A stretch of DNA of 64,000 bases from Geomonas paludis (GCF_014193585.1 NZ_BLXY01000002.1:372001-436000), one strand, 5' to 3'; shown: positions 8,732 to 21,874, counted from the stretch's first letter. Notes: generated by a model not told the origin, from the letters alone. A program made the numbers and translations.

Positions 8732-9574
8732 ATGTCCTCCCACCGCGCCGCCAAGTTAATGCTGCTCTCCCTCCTGGTCGCCCTGCTCTGCGGCTGCTCC
8801 ATCTCGCAGGCCATGCGCATGAGGGACGGCGCCACCGTCGACGTCGACACCATGATCGCCGAAGTCTCCGACACCCCGGTCCTCTTCCTCGGGGAGCGGC
8901 ACGACGCGCCGGCGCATCACCGCCTGCAACTGCGGGTGCTCGAAGCTCTCCATGCCCAGGGAAAGGATCTCGTCATCGGCATGGAAATGTTCGAGAGCGT
9001 GACACAGCCCGCCCTGGACGCCTGGAGCTCCGGCAGGGTGCCGGAAGACGCCTTCCGCGATGTGTACCACTGGAGTTGGCGCCACATCCCCTGGGACATG
9101 TACAGCGACATCTTTTTCTTCGCCCGTGACAACCACATCCCGATCGTGGCGCTGAACGCGCCACGCTTGGTGGTGCAGGCAGTGGCGCAGAGCGGTTTCG
9201 CCTCCCTTTCTCCCCGTGAGCGCGCCGAACTCCCGCCCGACGTCGATGCCAGCGTTACCGACCAATTCCTCAACTTCATGCGCGGCTCCTCCCCTAGCCA
9301 CGGCAGAAGCCGGGAATCCTTCCGCTACATCGCCGAGGCGCAGATGCTGCGCAACATGGTGATGGCACGGCGCATCACCGGTTACCTCTCGTCACATCCC
9401 GGCAAGGTCATGGTGGTGATTGCAGGTGGGGCGCATGCGCGCGGGGTGGGTGGAGTACCAGCTGAGTTGAAGGGGAACCTGGAGTACCGGATCGTGCTTC
9501 CCCCCGTCCCGCCGCTGAACGAGGAGAGCGCCACGCTCCAGGACACGGACTACCTGCTGAGGGAGCGTTTCTAG
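8732..9574 (+). CDS. ChaN-family lipoprotein (haem-binding uptake / Tiki superfamily)
   Basis: 280 residues. The N-terminus is a lipoprotein signal peptide ending in LLCGC, so the mature protein is attached to a membrane on the periplasmic side. The rest resembles ChaN/DUF399: LFLGERHDAPAHH, IGMEMFE, and near the end VVIAGGAHARGVGGVP. Campylobacter ChaN binds haem as a dimer and the wider family has a TraB/Tiki metalloprotease-like core with conserved ExxH and GxxH motifs, both visible here (GERHD, GGAHAR). It stands alone between repeats; no haem or iron uptake gene is adjacent. Confidence 0.8.
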   Translation: MSSHRAAKLMLLSLLVALLCGCSISQAMRMRDGATVDVDTMIAEVSDTPVLFLGERHDAPAHHRLQLRVLEALHAQGKDLVIGMEMFESVTQPALDAWSSGRVPEDAFRDVYHWSWRHIPWDMYSDIFFFARDNHIPIVALNAPRLVVQAVAQSGFASLSPRERAELPPDVDASVTDQFLNFMRGSSPSHGRSRESFRYIAEAQMLRNMVMARRITGYLSSHPGKVMVVIAGGAHARGVGGVPAELKGNLEYRIVLPPVPPLNEESATLQDTDYLLRERF

Positions 9575-9590
9575 CGCTTCACATGGAACT

Positions 9591-9875
9591 TTAAAGCTCC
9601 CGCTCCAGTTGCTGGTCCAGCGAATAGAGCCAGGCCAGCAACTCGGCGACGGCCTGGTACAGTTCGGGCGGGATTTCGGCGTCGAGGTCGATCTGCATCA
9701 GCATGGCGACCAGTTCGGGAGACTGGTGCACGTACACGCCGTGCTCCCTGGCCAGCGAGATGATCGCTTCCGCGCTGATGCCGGCCCCCTTGGCGATGAC
9801 CCTGGGCGCGCCCCCCTCGTCGGGGTTGTAGGCCATGGCCACCGCGCGCTTCATGTCGGTGTTTTTCCTAGTCAT
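9591..9875 (-). CDS. FlhB C-terminal-domain-like protein (export switch homologue)
   Basis: 94 residues, equivalent to only the cytoplasmic C-terminal domain of FlhB/YscU/HrcU. AMAYNPDEGGAPRVIAKGAG aligns with the FlhB segment around the autocleavage site, but the NPTH sequence is replaced by NPDE, so self-cleavage is not expected. There is no membrane part. It overlaps by 8 bases the FliK-like gene upstream; the same pair exists as ylqH-ylqG in Bacillus. In flagellar export FlhB-C and FliK interact to switch substrate, so the pair suggests a retained interaction outside a flagellar locus. Role unknown. Confidence 0.8.
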   Translation of the reverse strand: MTRKNTDMKRAVAMAYNPDEGGAPRVIAKGAGISAEAIISLAREHGVYVHQSPELVAMLMQIDLDAEIPPELYQAVAELLAWLYSLDQQLEREL

Positions 9876-10809
9876 CCTTGGCCGCCATCTTGTTCAGGTG
9901 CAACCCTTGGGCGGCCAGCGAGGCGCGTAGCTCACCGCTGGCCTGGCGCATCACTTCGGAGGCGCCGGGACGGTCGCAGACCATCTCCACGTTGATCCCT
10001 TCAGGGGTGAAACGAAGCTTCGCCTTCACACCACCCAGGCGCGGCAGTTCCAGGGAGAGGTTGGCCTCGATCCCCTGTTCCCACTGCTCCGCGCTCCCCT
10101 CCCCAACCACCAGCGTCATCTCCTGTCCGGGCCAGGTCTCTCCATGCCAGGCCAGCACGCCGGAATTGAGCAGGTGCAGCTGCTCCTTGATGAGCGGCAG
10201 CGTCCGGCTGTCGGCGATGGCGCCCCCGGTGTCGTCCCCGGCCGAGCCCCTCTCCCCGTCCGCCAGCAGGCGGGACAGCTTCCCCTGCGGCTCCTTGAGC
10301 AGTTCCTTGAGGGGGAGCCCCCCCAGGGCCCACTGGGCCAGGTGCGATTCGTAGAACATCCCGTTCTGGGTCAGGCTGGTCTTCAGCCGCCCGGCGAGTT
10401 GGGCCGCTGCCTGCTCAGGATGCTCGACCAGCGGTTCCATGGCCGGCGGCAGCCCCGGCGCGTTCTCCACCACGTCGGCGAGCCACTTCCCCATCGAGCT
10501 CAGTTGCACCGACTCGGTCTGCGGGCGCAGCATCTGGAAGGTGACGCGGGGATCGGCGGTGACGAAGGTGAGTTCCAGGGTTTCACCCGGCTGCACGTTG
10601 AGCGGGATCTCCAGCTTGTACAGCTCGCCGGCCACCCGCGCCATGTACATGCTGTTGGGGAGGTTGGCGATGATCTCCGCCTTGACGGATTGCCCGGGAT
10701 TTAGCTGCAGCAGCGAACTGGCGCGCTCCTGCACATCGGCGGTCGGGGTGACCGCCGTCTTGGCGAGGATGGTCAGTACCTGTTTTTGGACTTCGTCGTT
10801 GATCAACAT
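9868..10809 (-). CDS. FliK-like protein with C-terminal hook-length-control domain
   Basis: 313 residues. The N-terminal part (residues 25-85) is a beta-rich segment with LNPGQSVKAEI and PGETLELTFV, and the C-terminal third (about 200-300) resembles the Flg_hook domain of FliK: LNLSLELPRLGGVKAKLRF-like strands followed by a helix ending in LRASLAAQGLHLNKM. No signal peptide or membrane segment. It is translated just before the FlhB-C-like gene, which overlaps its end. Seen: the domain resemblance and the pairing. Inferred: the two proteins act together. No flagellar structural gene is in the window. Confidence 0.7.
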   Translation of the reverse strand: MLINDEVQKQVLTILAKTAVTPTADVQERASSLLQLNPGQSVKAEIIANLPNSMYMARVAGELYKLEIPLNVQPGETLELTFVTADPRVTFQMLRPQTESVQLSSMGKWLADVVENAPGLPPAMEPLVEHPEQAAAQLAGRLKTSLTQNGMFYESHLAQWALGGLPLKELLKEPQGKLSRLLADGERGSAGDDTGGAIADSRTLPLIKEQLHLLNSGVLAWHGETWPGQEMTLVVGEGSAEQWEQGIEANLSLELPRLGGVKAKLRFTPEGINVEMVCDRPGASEVMRQASGELRASLAAQGLHLNKMAAKDD

Positions 10810-10836
10810 GGCGCGTCCCCGGGAACGGCAGAAACC

Positions 10837-10861
10837 GTTCTACGTTCTACGTTCTACGTTA
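10837..10861. repeat. Short tandem heptamer tract (GTTCTAC)
   Basis: Three copies of the heptamer GTTCTAC in tandem. The same heptamer builds the long inverted repeat at 61124-61250. Confidence 0.7.
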
Positions 10862-10873
10862 TCCCCCCGGGGA

Positions 10874-13800
10874 TCACGGCTCCGGCTGAGGCGACGGCGC
10901 TTTCCTCCGGAAAAACTGCCGCCCCCTCTGCACGGAACGGTCCAGGTAGTAGTAGACCACCGGCGTGATGTAGAGGGTCAGAAGCTGCGACACCAGCAGT
11001 CCCCCTACTACCGCCAGGCCCAAGGGGCGTCTCCCCTCTGAACTTGCCCCGATGGCGAGCGCGATGGGAAGCGTCCCCATCAGCGCGGCCATGGTGGTCA
11101 TCATGATGGGACGGAAACGGACCAGACACCCCTGGTGGATGGCGTCCAGCGGGCTCTTCCCCTCACGCCGCTGGGCGTCGAGCGCGAAGTCGATCATCAT
11201 GATGGCGTTCTTCTTCACGATCCCCACCAGCATGATGATGCCGACGAAGGCGTACAGGTCCAGCTCCTTGTGAAACAGCATCAGCGTCAGCAGCGCCCCC
11301 AGGCCTGCGGAGGGGAGCCCGGACAGGATGGTGATCGGGTGCACGTAGCTCTCGTACAGGATGCCGAGCACCAGGTAGATCACCACCACGGCCGCAAGCA
11401 AAAGGAGCGTGAGCCCCTTGGTCGAGGACTGGAAGGCCTGGGCCGCGCCCTGGAAGCCGGTGTTGATGCCGGGAGGAAGCGTGCTCGCCGCCAGCTTCTC
11501 CACCGCCGCCACCGCCTCTCCCAGGGGCACCCCGGGCTTCACATTGAAGGAGACGGTGACGCTGGTGATCTGCCCCAGGTGGTTCACCGACAACGGCCCC
11601 AGCGACTTGGCCAGCGTGGTCATGGTCGAGAGCGGCACCAGCACACCGGTCGACGACCTCACGTAAAGCAGCCCCAAGGCCGAGGGATCGAGCCGGTACT
11701 GCGGCTCAAGTTCCAGGATCACCTGGTACTGGTTGGTCGGCGCGAAGATGGTGGAAACCTGCCTGGAGCCATACGCGTAATACAGTGCATCCTCGATCTG
11801 CTGCGCCGTCACCCCGAACGCGGTCGCCTTGTCCCGGTCGATCTTTAGGTCGACCTGCGGGTTCTTGAGCTGCAGGTCGCTCGTTACGTCGAGCAGTTGC
11901 GGCAGCTGCTTCAGCTGCTGCTCGAAGGCGGCCGCGTTGTCGTAGAGGACCTGCGTGTCCGGGCTCTGCAGCACGAACTGGTACTGGCTCTTGGACAGCT
12001 GCGCCTCCAGCCTTATCGGGGGCGGGTTCTGCATGAAAGCCTGGATCCCCGGCACCTCGGCCAGCTTCGGGCGCAACTGCTGGATCACCTGGTCGACCGA
12101 TTCCTTCCTTTCACTTCTCGGCTTCAAGGTGACAAACATGAAGCCGGAATTGGAGCCGACACGGGAGCCCGAGGCGCCGACCGTGGACATGAACCCCTTG
12201 ATGTTCTTGTTGGCTGCGATCCTCTTGGCAAGCTCCTGCTGGTGGCTGACCATCTCGTCGAAGGAGGCGCCCTGCGCCCCTTCCGTGGTGCAGTAGAAGG
12301 AACCGAGGTCCTCACTGGGGAGCAGGCCCATGGGCATCACCTTGAACAGGTAGACCGTGACCGCGGTCATGGCGAGAGTTACCGCGAGGGTGGTGCGGCG
12401 ATGCCTGAGCACGGTGCTGAGGGTCCTGCTGTAGGCGGCAAGCATGGCGTCGAAACAGCGCTCCAGGAGGAGGTACATCCTGCCGTGGCGCTCCTCGGCG
12501 GGCGGGTGCAGGAAACGGCTGCAGAGCATGGGGGTGAGGGTCAGGGAGACCACGCCGGAGATCAGGATGGCGCAGGTGATGGTGACGGCGAACTCGTGCA
12601 AGAGCCGCCCCAGCATGCCGCCCATGAAAAGCACCGGGATGAAGACGGCCACCAGCGAAATGGTCATGGAGACGATGGTGAAACCGATCTCCTTGGCGCC
12701 CTTGAGCGCCGCCTCCATGGGACGCTCCCCCTGTTCCATGTGGCGCACGATGTTTTCCAGCATGACAATGGCGTCGTCGACGACGAAGCCGACCGAGAGC
12801 GTGAGCGCCATCAGGGTGATGTTGTTCACCGAGAAGTTCAGGGCGTACATGGCCGCGAAGGTGCCGATGAGAGAGATGGGGAGCGCGAGGCTCGGTATGA
12901 CCGTGGCGGAGAGGTTCCTGAGGAAGAGGAAGATCACCATGATCACCAGCGCGATGGTGAGCACCAGGGTGAACTTCACGTCGGCCACCGAGTGCCGGAT
13001 GGCCTGGGAGCGGTCGTAGAGCTCGTGCAGGGTGACCGCGCCGGGAAGCTGGTCGCGGAAGCCGGGCAAAAGCTTCTTGATGGAATCCACCACCTCGATG
13101 GTGTTGGTGCCGGGCTGGCGCTGCACGGCGAGGATGATGGCCCGCTCGCGCCCGTTGAACCAGGCGGCGATCTTGTCGTTCTCTACCGAATCGACCACGC
13201 TCCCCAGGTCGGAGAGGCGCACCGGCGACCCGCCGCGGTAGGCGACGATCAGCGGACGGTAGGCGGCGGCGTCGAGGAGTTCCCCCTGCGACTGAATGGC
13301 GAACGACTTGCTGGCGTCCTGCAGGGTGCCGGTGGGTAGGTTCACGTTGCCGCCGGAGAGCGCCTGCGAGACCTCGTCGATGCCGATCTTCCTCGACGCA
13401 AGCGCCATCGGGTTCAGCCGCGCCCGGACCGCGTACTTCTGCGAACCGTAGACCTGCACCTGGGCCACCCCGCTCACCATGGAGATGCGCTGCGCGATCA
13501 TCGTGTCCGCGTACTCGTTCACCTGGGACAGCGGCAGGGTCTTGGAGCTGAGCACCAGGTAGAGCACCGGCTGGTCGGCCGGGTTCACCTTCTGGTAGGA
13601 GGGCGGCGACGGCATGTCCTTGGGGAGCTGGCGGCTCGCCTTGGTGATGGCGGATTGCACGTCCTGCGCCGCCGCATCGATGTCGCGCTCCAGCGCGAAG
13701 CGCAGCGTGATGCGGGTGACACCCTGGCCGCTGGTGGAGTTCATGGTGTCGATGCCGGCGATGGTGGAGAGCTGGCGCTCCAGGGGCGTGGCGACCGCGC

Positions 13801-13981
13801 TGGCCATGGTCTCCGGGCTCGCGCCGGGCAGGTTGGCGGTGACCTGGATGGTCGGGTAGTCGACGTTGGGGAGGTCGTTCACCGGGAGCAGCTGGTAACC
13901 GATCAGGCCCGCCAGCACGATGGCGAGCATGACCAGGCTGGTCATCACCGGCCGCCGGATGAAGAGTTCCGCAAGGTTCAT
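10874..13981 (-). CDS. RND-family multidrug efflux pump, inner-membrane permease
   Basis: 1035 residues, a full-length HAE1 RND transporter with twelve predicted membrane helices and two large periplasmic loops. It begins with the typical NLAELFIRRPVMTSLVMLAI, and the proton-relay helix 4 is VGFVVDDAIVMLENIVRHME with the two aspartates. The sequence is closest in style to the MdtB/MdtC group. It uses the proton gradient to expel drugs or other small molecules through a tripartite channel. ATG overlaps the stop of the adaptor gene (ATGA), so both are made together. No outer-membrane TolC partner is adjacent; it must be supplied from elsewhere. C-terminal tail ends in RRKAPSPQPEP. Confidence 0.92.
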   Translation of the reverse strand: MNLAELFIRRPVMTSLVMLAIVLAGLIGYQLLPVNDLPNVDYPTIQVTANLPGASPETMASAVATPLERQLSTIAGIDTMNSTSGQGVTRITLRFALERDIDAAAQDVQSAITKASRQLPKDMPSPPSYQKVNPADQPVLYLVLSSKTLPLSQVNEYADTMIAQRISMVSGVAQVQVYGSQKYAVRARLNPMALASRKIGIDEVSQALSGGNVNLPTGTLQDASKSFAIQSQGELLDAAAYRPLIVAYRGGSPVRLSDLGSVVDSVENDKIAAWFNGRERAIILAVQRQPGTNTIEVVDSIKKLLPGFRDQLPGAVTLHELYDRSQAIRHSVADVKFTLVLTIALVIMVIFLFLRNLSATVIPSLALPISLIGTFAAMYALNFSVNNITLMALTLSVGFVVDDAIVMLENIVRHMEQGERPMEAALKGAKEIGFTIVSMTISLVAVFIPVLFMGGMLGRLLHEFAVTITCAILISGVVSLTLTPMLCSRFLHPPAEERHGRMYLLLERCFDAMLAAYSRTLSTVLRHRRTTLAVTLAMTAVTVYLFKVMPMGLLPSEDLGSFYCTTEGAQGASFDEMVSHQQELAKRIAANKNIKGFMSTVGASGSRVGSNSGFMFVTLKPRSERKESVDQVIQQLRPKLAEVPGIQAFMQNPPPIRLEAQLSKSQYQFVLQSPDTQVLYDNAAAFEQQLKQLPQLLDVTSDLQLKNPQVDLKIDRDKATAFGVTAQQIEDALYYAYGSRQVSTIFAPTNQYQVILELEPQYRLDPSALGLLYVRSSTGVLVPLSTMTTLAKSLGPLSVNHLGQITSVTVSFNVKPGVPLGEAVAAVEKLAASTLPPGINTGFQGAAQAFQSSTKGLTLLLLAAVVVIYLVLGILYESYVHPITILSGLPSAGLGALLTLMLFHKELDLYAFVGIIMLVGIVKKNAIMMIDFALDAQRREGKSPLDAIHQGCLVRFRPIMMTTMAALMGTLPIALAIGASSEGRRPLGLAVVGGLLVSQLLTLYITPVVYYYLDRSVQRGRQFFRRKAPSPQPEP

Positions 13982-15096
13982 GAGGGCGCCCCACCCTTCA
14001 CGGCCACCTTGCCGCCCGGCACCAGCTTCACCTGCCCGTCGGTAACCACGGTATCGCCGGGAACGAGCCCCCTCTCGATCACGGTCACGCCGTCGAGAGA
14101 AGGCCCGGTGCTGACCGGACGCACCTCAGCCGTGGCGTCAGGCTTGACGAGGTAGACGAATTCCCCCTGCTGCCCGGTCTGCACGGCGCGGGTCGGGACC
14201 ACGGTGGCGCCCTTCCTGGTGTCGAGGGTGATGGCGACGTTGACGAACTGGCCCGGCCAGAGCGTCTTGCGGGCATTGGCGAAGGTCGCCTTGACCTTGA
14301 TGGTGCCGGTGGCGGGATCGACGCCGTTGTCCAGGAAGGTGACCGTCCCCTGCTCAACAACCGCACTGCCGGCCACGCGGGCCTGGACCGGCAGCTTGCC
14401 GCCCATCCTCCCCTTGATGGTGGCCAGCTCCTTTTCCGGGAGTGAGAAGGTGACGTAGAGCGGGGTGATCTGGTTGATGGTGACCAGGGGGGTGTCGTTT
14501 TCCTTCACCAGGTTGCCGGCGTGGGTGGTGAGCCCGCCGGTGCGCCCGGACATGGGGGAACGGATGAAGCAGTAATCGAGCTGCAGCTTGGCGTTGTCCA
14601 CCGCGGCGCGCAGCGAGGCCACCGAGGCGGAGAGGGAGTCGGCGTTGGCCTGGAGCTGGTCGTACTGCTCGCGGGTCACGATCCCCTCCTGCCAGAGCGA
14701 CGCGTACCGCTTGGCCTGTTCCCTCGCGTTGTTGGCGCTGGCAAGATCGCGGGCCAGGTTCGCCTGGGCCTGCGCCAGCTGCGCCTGGAACGGGCGCGGG
14801 TCCACGGTGAACAGCAGCGCCCCCTTGGCGACGTCGTCCCCCTCTTTGAATTGCACCCCGGTGATCATGCCGGCGACCCGGGACTTGAGCGCCACGGTGG
14901 CGTAAGCCTCGACGTTGCCGATGGCGCGCAGTTCGATGGGAACGTCCTTCACTGAGGCCCGTGCCACGGTGACCGGCGGGGCAGCTTTCACCTTCGGTTT
15001 CTCTGTCTGCTTGGAGCAGCCTGCGCCAAGGGAGGCGGACAAAAGTACTAACAGCAGGATCTTGGGCAGGGAACGGGCAAAAGAAAGGACGTGCAC
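13978..15096 (-). CDS. RND efflux periplasmic adaptor (membrane-fusion) lipoprotein
   Basis: 372 residues. GTG at 15096 is chosen because AGGAG lies nine bases upstream and it starts directly at a signal peptide ending in the lipobox LGAGC; the longer frame from 15144 adds 16 residues of no signal character. The mature protein has the alternating beta-barrel, lipoyl (VALKSRVAGMITGV, FKEGDDVAKG) and alpha-hairpin (about residues 100-180) parts of MdtA/AcrA-type adaptors. It bridges the adjacent RND permease to an outer-membrane channel. Its stop overlaps the permease start by four bases. Confidence 0.92.
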   Translation of the reverse strand: MHVLSFARSLPKILLLVLLSASLGAGCSKQTEKPKVKAAPPVTVARASVKDVPIELRAIGNVEAYATVALKSRVAGMITGVQFKEGDDVAKGALLFTVDPRPFQAQLAQAQANLARDLASANNAREQAKRYASLWQEGIVTREQYDQLQANADSLSASVASLRAAVDNAKLQLDYCFIRSPMSGRTGGLTTHAGNLVKENDTPLVTINQITPLYVTFSLPEKELATIKGRMGGKLPVQARVAGSAVVEQGTVTFLDNGVDPATGTIKVKATFANARKTLWPGQFVNVAITLDTRKGATVVPTRAVQTGQQGEFVYLVKPDATAEVRPVSTGPSLDGVTVIERGLVPGDTVVTDGQVKLVPGGKVAVKGGAPS

Positions 15097-15300
15097 GCTG
15101 TTATTCTCCTTTGCGGCGGGTAAGCTGCCAGATTCATAGCACACTCCGCCGTCAATTAGTAGACAAGAAAGCAGCGTTCACACTCTTTCCTTTTTTTCAT
15201 AAAAATAAGGACGCAGCTAAACCTATCGGGGTAGCCCGCCGATAAGGAGGTGAAGGAAGGTTGCGAATCAGATGCACCGACGCGAGGGAGCCCGGCCCAG

Positions 15301-17621
<2,321 letters not shown>

Positions 17622-17625
<4 letters not shown>

Positions 17626-18665
17626 AAGGGAACATACTGATAGCCGACGACGAGGACATGATCAGAGAACTGATCAACATCACTCTGTCCAAGGAAGGTT
17701 TCACCTGTTTCCAGGCTGGCAGCGCCGAAGAGGGCCTGGACATAATCAACAGCCAGCAGTTGGACCTGGCGCTTTTGGACATCATGATGCCCGGGCGCTC
17801 AGGGATCGATCTTTTGAAGGATATCAAGCAGGTCGCACCGGACACCACGGTGCTCATGATCACCGCGATGAACGACATGGACACGGCGCTTTCCTGCATC
17901 CATAACGGCGCCGAAGACTACATCACCAAGCCTTTCAACCTGGACCGGGTGCTTTTGACCGTGAAAAACACGCTTGAGAAGCGTCGCCTGGTCATGGAGA
18001 ACAAGGAGTACCAGGCCAACCTCGAGCTCAAGGTCCGCGAGCAGACCGAGGTGATCAGGACCGTCATGGGCGAGATCAACCTCGCCTACGAACACACCCT
18101 GGCGGCGCTGATCCGGGCGCTGGACGCGAGGGAAAAGGAGGTCGGGTCGCACTCGGAGCGGGTCATGGCCTACACCTGCCTGCTGGCCGAGCGAGCCGGG
18201 ATCGGGCCGGAAGAGCGGATCATCATGGGCAAAGGGGCGCTTTTGCACGACATCGGCAAGATCGGCGTCTCCGACAACATCCTCTTGAAGCCGGGAAAAC
18301 TGGACGACGAGGAGTGGAAGGTCATGCGCCAGCACCCGAAGATCGGCTACGACATCCTGGCGGGGATCAAGTACTTCACCGACGCCGCCGAACTGGTGCT
18401 GTTCCATCACGAGCGCTATGACGGCACCGGCTATCCCCACCGCACAGCCGGCGACGCCATCCCCATCAGCGCGCGCATCTTCTCGCTGGTGGACACCCTC
18501 GACGCCATGACCTCGGACCGTCCCTACCGCAAGGCGCTCACCTTCCAGGCGGTCCTGGACGAGGTGGTGCGCTGCTCGGGCCAGCAGTTCGACCCGAAGC
18601 TGGTGGACGTGTTCCTCGCCATCCGCAAGGAAGATTGGGAAAAGGCGGCAGGGAAGACGCTGTAA
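17622..18665 (+). CDS. Response regulator with HD-GYP c-di-GMP phosphodiesterase domain
   Basis: 347 residues. Receiver domain 1-120 with D53 (LLDIMMPGRSG), a coiled linker (about 125-150), then an HD-GYP domain with the metal-binding HD in LLHDIGKIG and the GYP signature YDGTGYP, preceded by HH. All hallmark residues are present, so an active cyclic-di-GMP (or cGAMP-type) phosphodiesterase is expected. TTG 17622 is the start: it overlaps the TGA of the sensor kinase (TTGA) and AGGAGG lies upstream. The pair forms a two-gene signalling unit, probably controlling motility, biofilm or extracellular matrix. Confidence 0.93.
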
Positions 18666-18684
18666 CCGCGAATGCCCGCAACGC

Positions 18685-18780
18685 TGTAGGGGCGAATGAT
18701 TATTCGCCCAGCACAGGCGGCACCACAGCAACGGTCGGGATTGTTGAAAAAACAGGGCGAATGATTATTCGCCCCTACAG
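18685..18780. repeat. Two copies of the GGGGCGAATNATNATTCGCCC palindrome (family 2)
   Basis: Copies at 18685-18710 and 18752-18780, in opposite orientation: the outer GTAGG/CTAC flank is on different sides. The palindrome GGGCGAATGATTATTCGCCC recurs at 22216, 30421, 43184 and (variant) 43267. Confidence 0.85.
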
Positions 18781-18785
18781 AAAAA

Positions 18786-18826
18786 GAAGAGCCGGCAGAC
18801 CTTATGGTCGCCGGCTCTATTCATTT
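18786..18826. terminator. Bidirectional terminator between converging signalling genes
   Basis: AGAGCCGGC and GCCGGCTCT enclose an inner GACC/GGTC stem with loop TTAT. It is followed by ATTCATTTT on the plus strand and TCTTTTTCT on the minus strand, serving both the HD-GYP gene and the sigma-54 regulator on the other side. Confidence 0.7.
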
Positions 18827-18898
18827 TCCCCCTCCCCTTGCTAGAGAGGGCCGGAGGGTGGGGTAACGTGCCATCAGCAGGGAAGACGTTCGCAGAGT

Positions 18899-18931
18899 AA
18901 GGGGACAGGCACCTGGCGGAGCCAGTCCCCT
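18899..18931 (+). repeat. REP-like palindrome, family 1
   Basis: Arms GGGGACAGGC and GCCAGTCCCC around the same ACCTGGCGGA centre as at 1424. It ends 12 bases before the stop codon of the sigma-54 regulator gene. Confidence 0.85.
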
Positions 18932-18942
18932 CCGCAACCTGC

Positions 18943-20397
<1,455 letters not shown>

Positions 20398-20489
20398 GGC
20401 CGCCCTCCCGATGGGCTATTATAATCCGCGCCGACCCGTTGCCAAGGCCGGGCGTATCAAAGTCTGTGTCAGTAGCGCAGGGTGATAGC

Positions 20490-20525
20490 AAAAGAACCGC
20501 CCTTTTTTGGAGAAGCGGTTCTCTT
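20490..20525 (-). terminator. Rho-independent terminator after the Cys-rich small protein
   Basis: On the minus strand AAGAGAACCGC pairs with GCGGTTCTTTT around an A-rich loop. Confidence 0.7.
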
Positions 20526-20550
20526 GGTTTACCTCTAAAGATCGCAACGA

Positions 20551-20793
20551 TTACTGGTCGTCGTCCTCGTAATCGTCATCACCGTATGCGTCAAGGTCGT
20601 CAGCGTCCTCGTCTTCCTCGTCGAACTCGTCCGCAAGGTACTGCGGGCGGTCATCCTCTTCTTTTATGGCCTCGAAGCGAGACAGGATGACAGGGTTGGT
20701 GCAGAAGCGCCCTTCCTTGCAGGTGCACGTGTCGAGATCGCACAAATCGAAAAGCTGGATTTCGCTGCACAACCTTTTGGTACCAGTATCCAT
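20551..20793 (-). CDS. Small Cys-rich protein with very acidic tail, unknown function
   Basis: 80 residues in two halves. The N-terminal half has five cysteines (C9, C18, C23, C25, C31) in CSEIQLFDLCDLDTCTCKEG plus a sixth-turn FCTNP, which could hold a metal or cluster. The last 35 residues are almost entirely Asp and Glu with a few Tyr. No signal peptide or membrane helix. AGAGGT precedes the ATG, and a terminator follows. It lies 100 bases downstream of fbp on the same strand and may be co-transcribed with it. I do not recognise the family. Confidence 0.7.
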   Translation of the reverse strand: MDTGTKRLCSEIQLFDLCDLDTCTCKEGRFCTNPVILSRFEAIKEEDDRPQYLADEFDEEDEDADDLDAYGDDDYEDDDQ

Positions 20794-20893
20794 TTCTTAC
20801 CTCTAAAGAATTGCGGTCAATACTTTTATCGCCCCGGAGCGTGACAACTTTAGCAGAAATTCCTTCCAGGACGATCAATCCTACAACAAAAGC

Positions 20894-21874
20894 CTAGCCG
20901 TTGACAAATGAAGCAGCAGCGACCGGTTGCTGCGCCGATTCGGTGAGGAAGTCGGTGGCAACCTTGACGTCGGCCTTGCAGCCGATGTAGATCGGCGCCC
21001 TCTGGTCCAGCGACTCGGGAACGATGTCGAGGATGGGGATGTGGCCGTTGCTGGCGGCGCCGCCGGCGTGCTCGATGATGAAGGCCATCGGGTTGAGCTC
21101 GAACAGCACGCGCAGCTTCCCGTTGGGCGAGCCTTTGAGCGCGGGGTACATGAAGAGTCCCTTCCCTTTCATCAGCACCTGGTTGATATCGGGAACGAAA
21201 CCGCCGGAGTAGCGCAGCTTGCACCCCTTTGCCTCCAGGTGGCGGATGAACTTCTCGTCGCCGTCGTTGTACTTGTTCCTGAGGCCGCCGGGGGCGTAGA
21301 TGTTCCCCTCTTCCTGCATCCTGATGTTTTCGCGGGTCAGGGTGAACTCCATCAGGTTGTTCATGGTGAACTCGTGCACGCCGTCGCCCACGGTGTAGAC
21401 CAGCGAAACCCTCGGTCCGTACAGGATGTACATGGCGGCGACCTGGTTGCGCCCCGGCTGGAGCAGGTCGCACCCTTCGTAGATGGAGACGATGGTGCCC
21501 ACGGCGAGGTTGACGTCCACCAGCGAAGAACCATCCAAGGGATCGTAGGCAACGGAGTAGAGACCGTCGGCGGAAGCCTGGGCCTGGTAGATCTCGTCCA
21601 TCTCTTCCGAAGCGATGTTGCAGACCACGCCGGAGTGGATCAGGCGCTTCCTCATGATGCGGTCGGAGAGCACGTCGAGGGCAAGCTGCTCCTCGCCGTA
21701 GAGGTTCGAGGTACCGGCGACGCCCAGGTCACCGGTGCGCACCGCGTTGATCACGTACTTGCTGGCCTCGGCGATTTCACAGATGAGGTGGACGAGGTTG
21801 TCGCTGATGTTCTGACCGCGCAGATGACGGCGCAGTTCTATCTGGAATTTCGACGTTCCCGGTGCAGCAGGCAT
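20894..21874 (-). CDS. fbp: Fructose-1,6-bisphosphatase, class I
   Basis: 326 residues, family length. It hydrolyses fructose-1,6-bisphosphate, the committed step of gluconeogenesis, which acetate-using Geobacter needs. Metal and substrate motifs are present: ASEEMDE, the YDPLDGSSLVDVN signature and the active-site segment GRNQVAAMYILYGPR. SD GGGAGGG precedes the ATG. A TTGACA promoter lies 50 bases upstream. Confidence 0.95.
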   Translation of the reverse strand: MPAAPGTSKFQIELRRHLRGQNISDNLVHLICEIAEASKYVINAVRTGDLGVAGTSNLYGEEQLALDVLSDRIMRKRLIHSGVVCNIASEEMDEIYQAQASADGLYSVAYDPLDGSSLVDVNLAVGTIVSIYEGCDLLQPGRNQVAAMYILYGPRVSLVYTVGDGVHEFTMNNLMEFTLTRENIRMQEEGNIYAPGGLRNKYNDGDEKFIRHLEAKGCKLRYSGGFVPDINQVLMKGKGLFMYPALKGSPNGKLRVLFELNPMAFIIEHAGGAASNGHIPILDIVPESLDQRAPIYIGCKADVKVATDFLTESAQQPVAAASFVNG

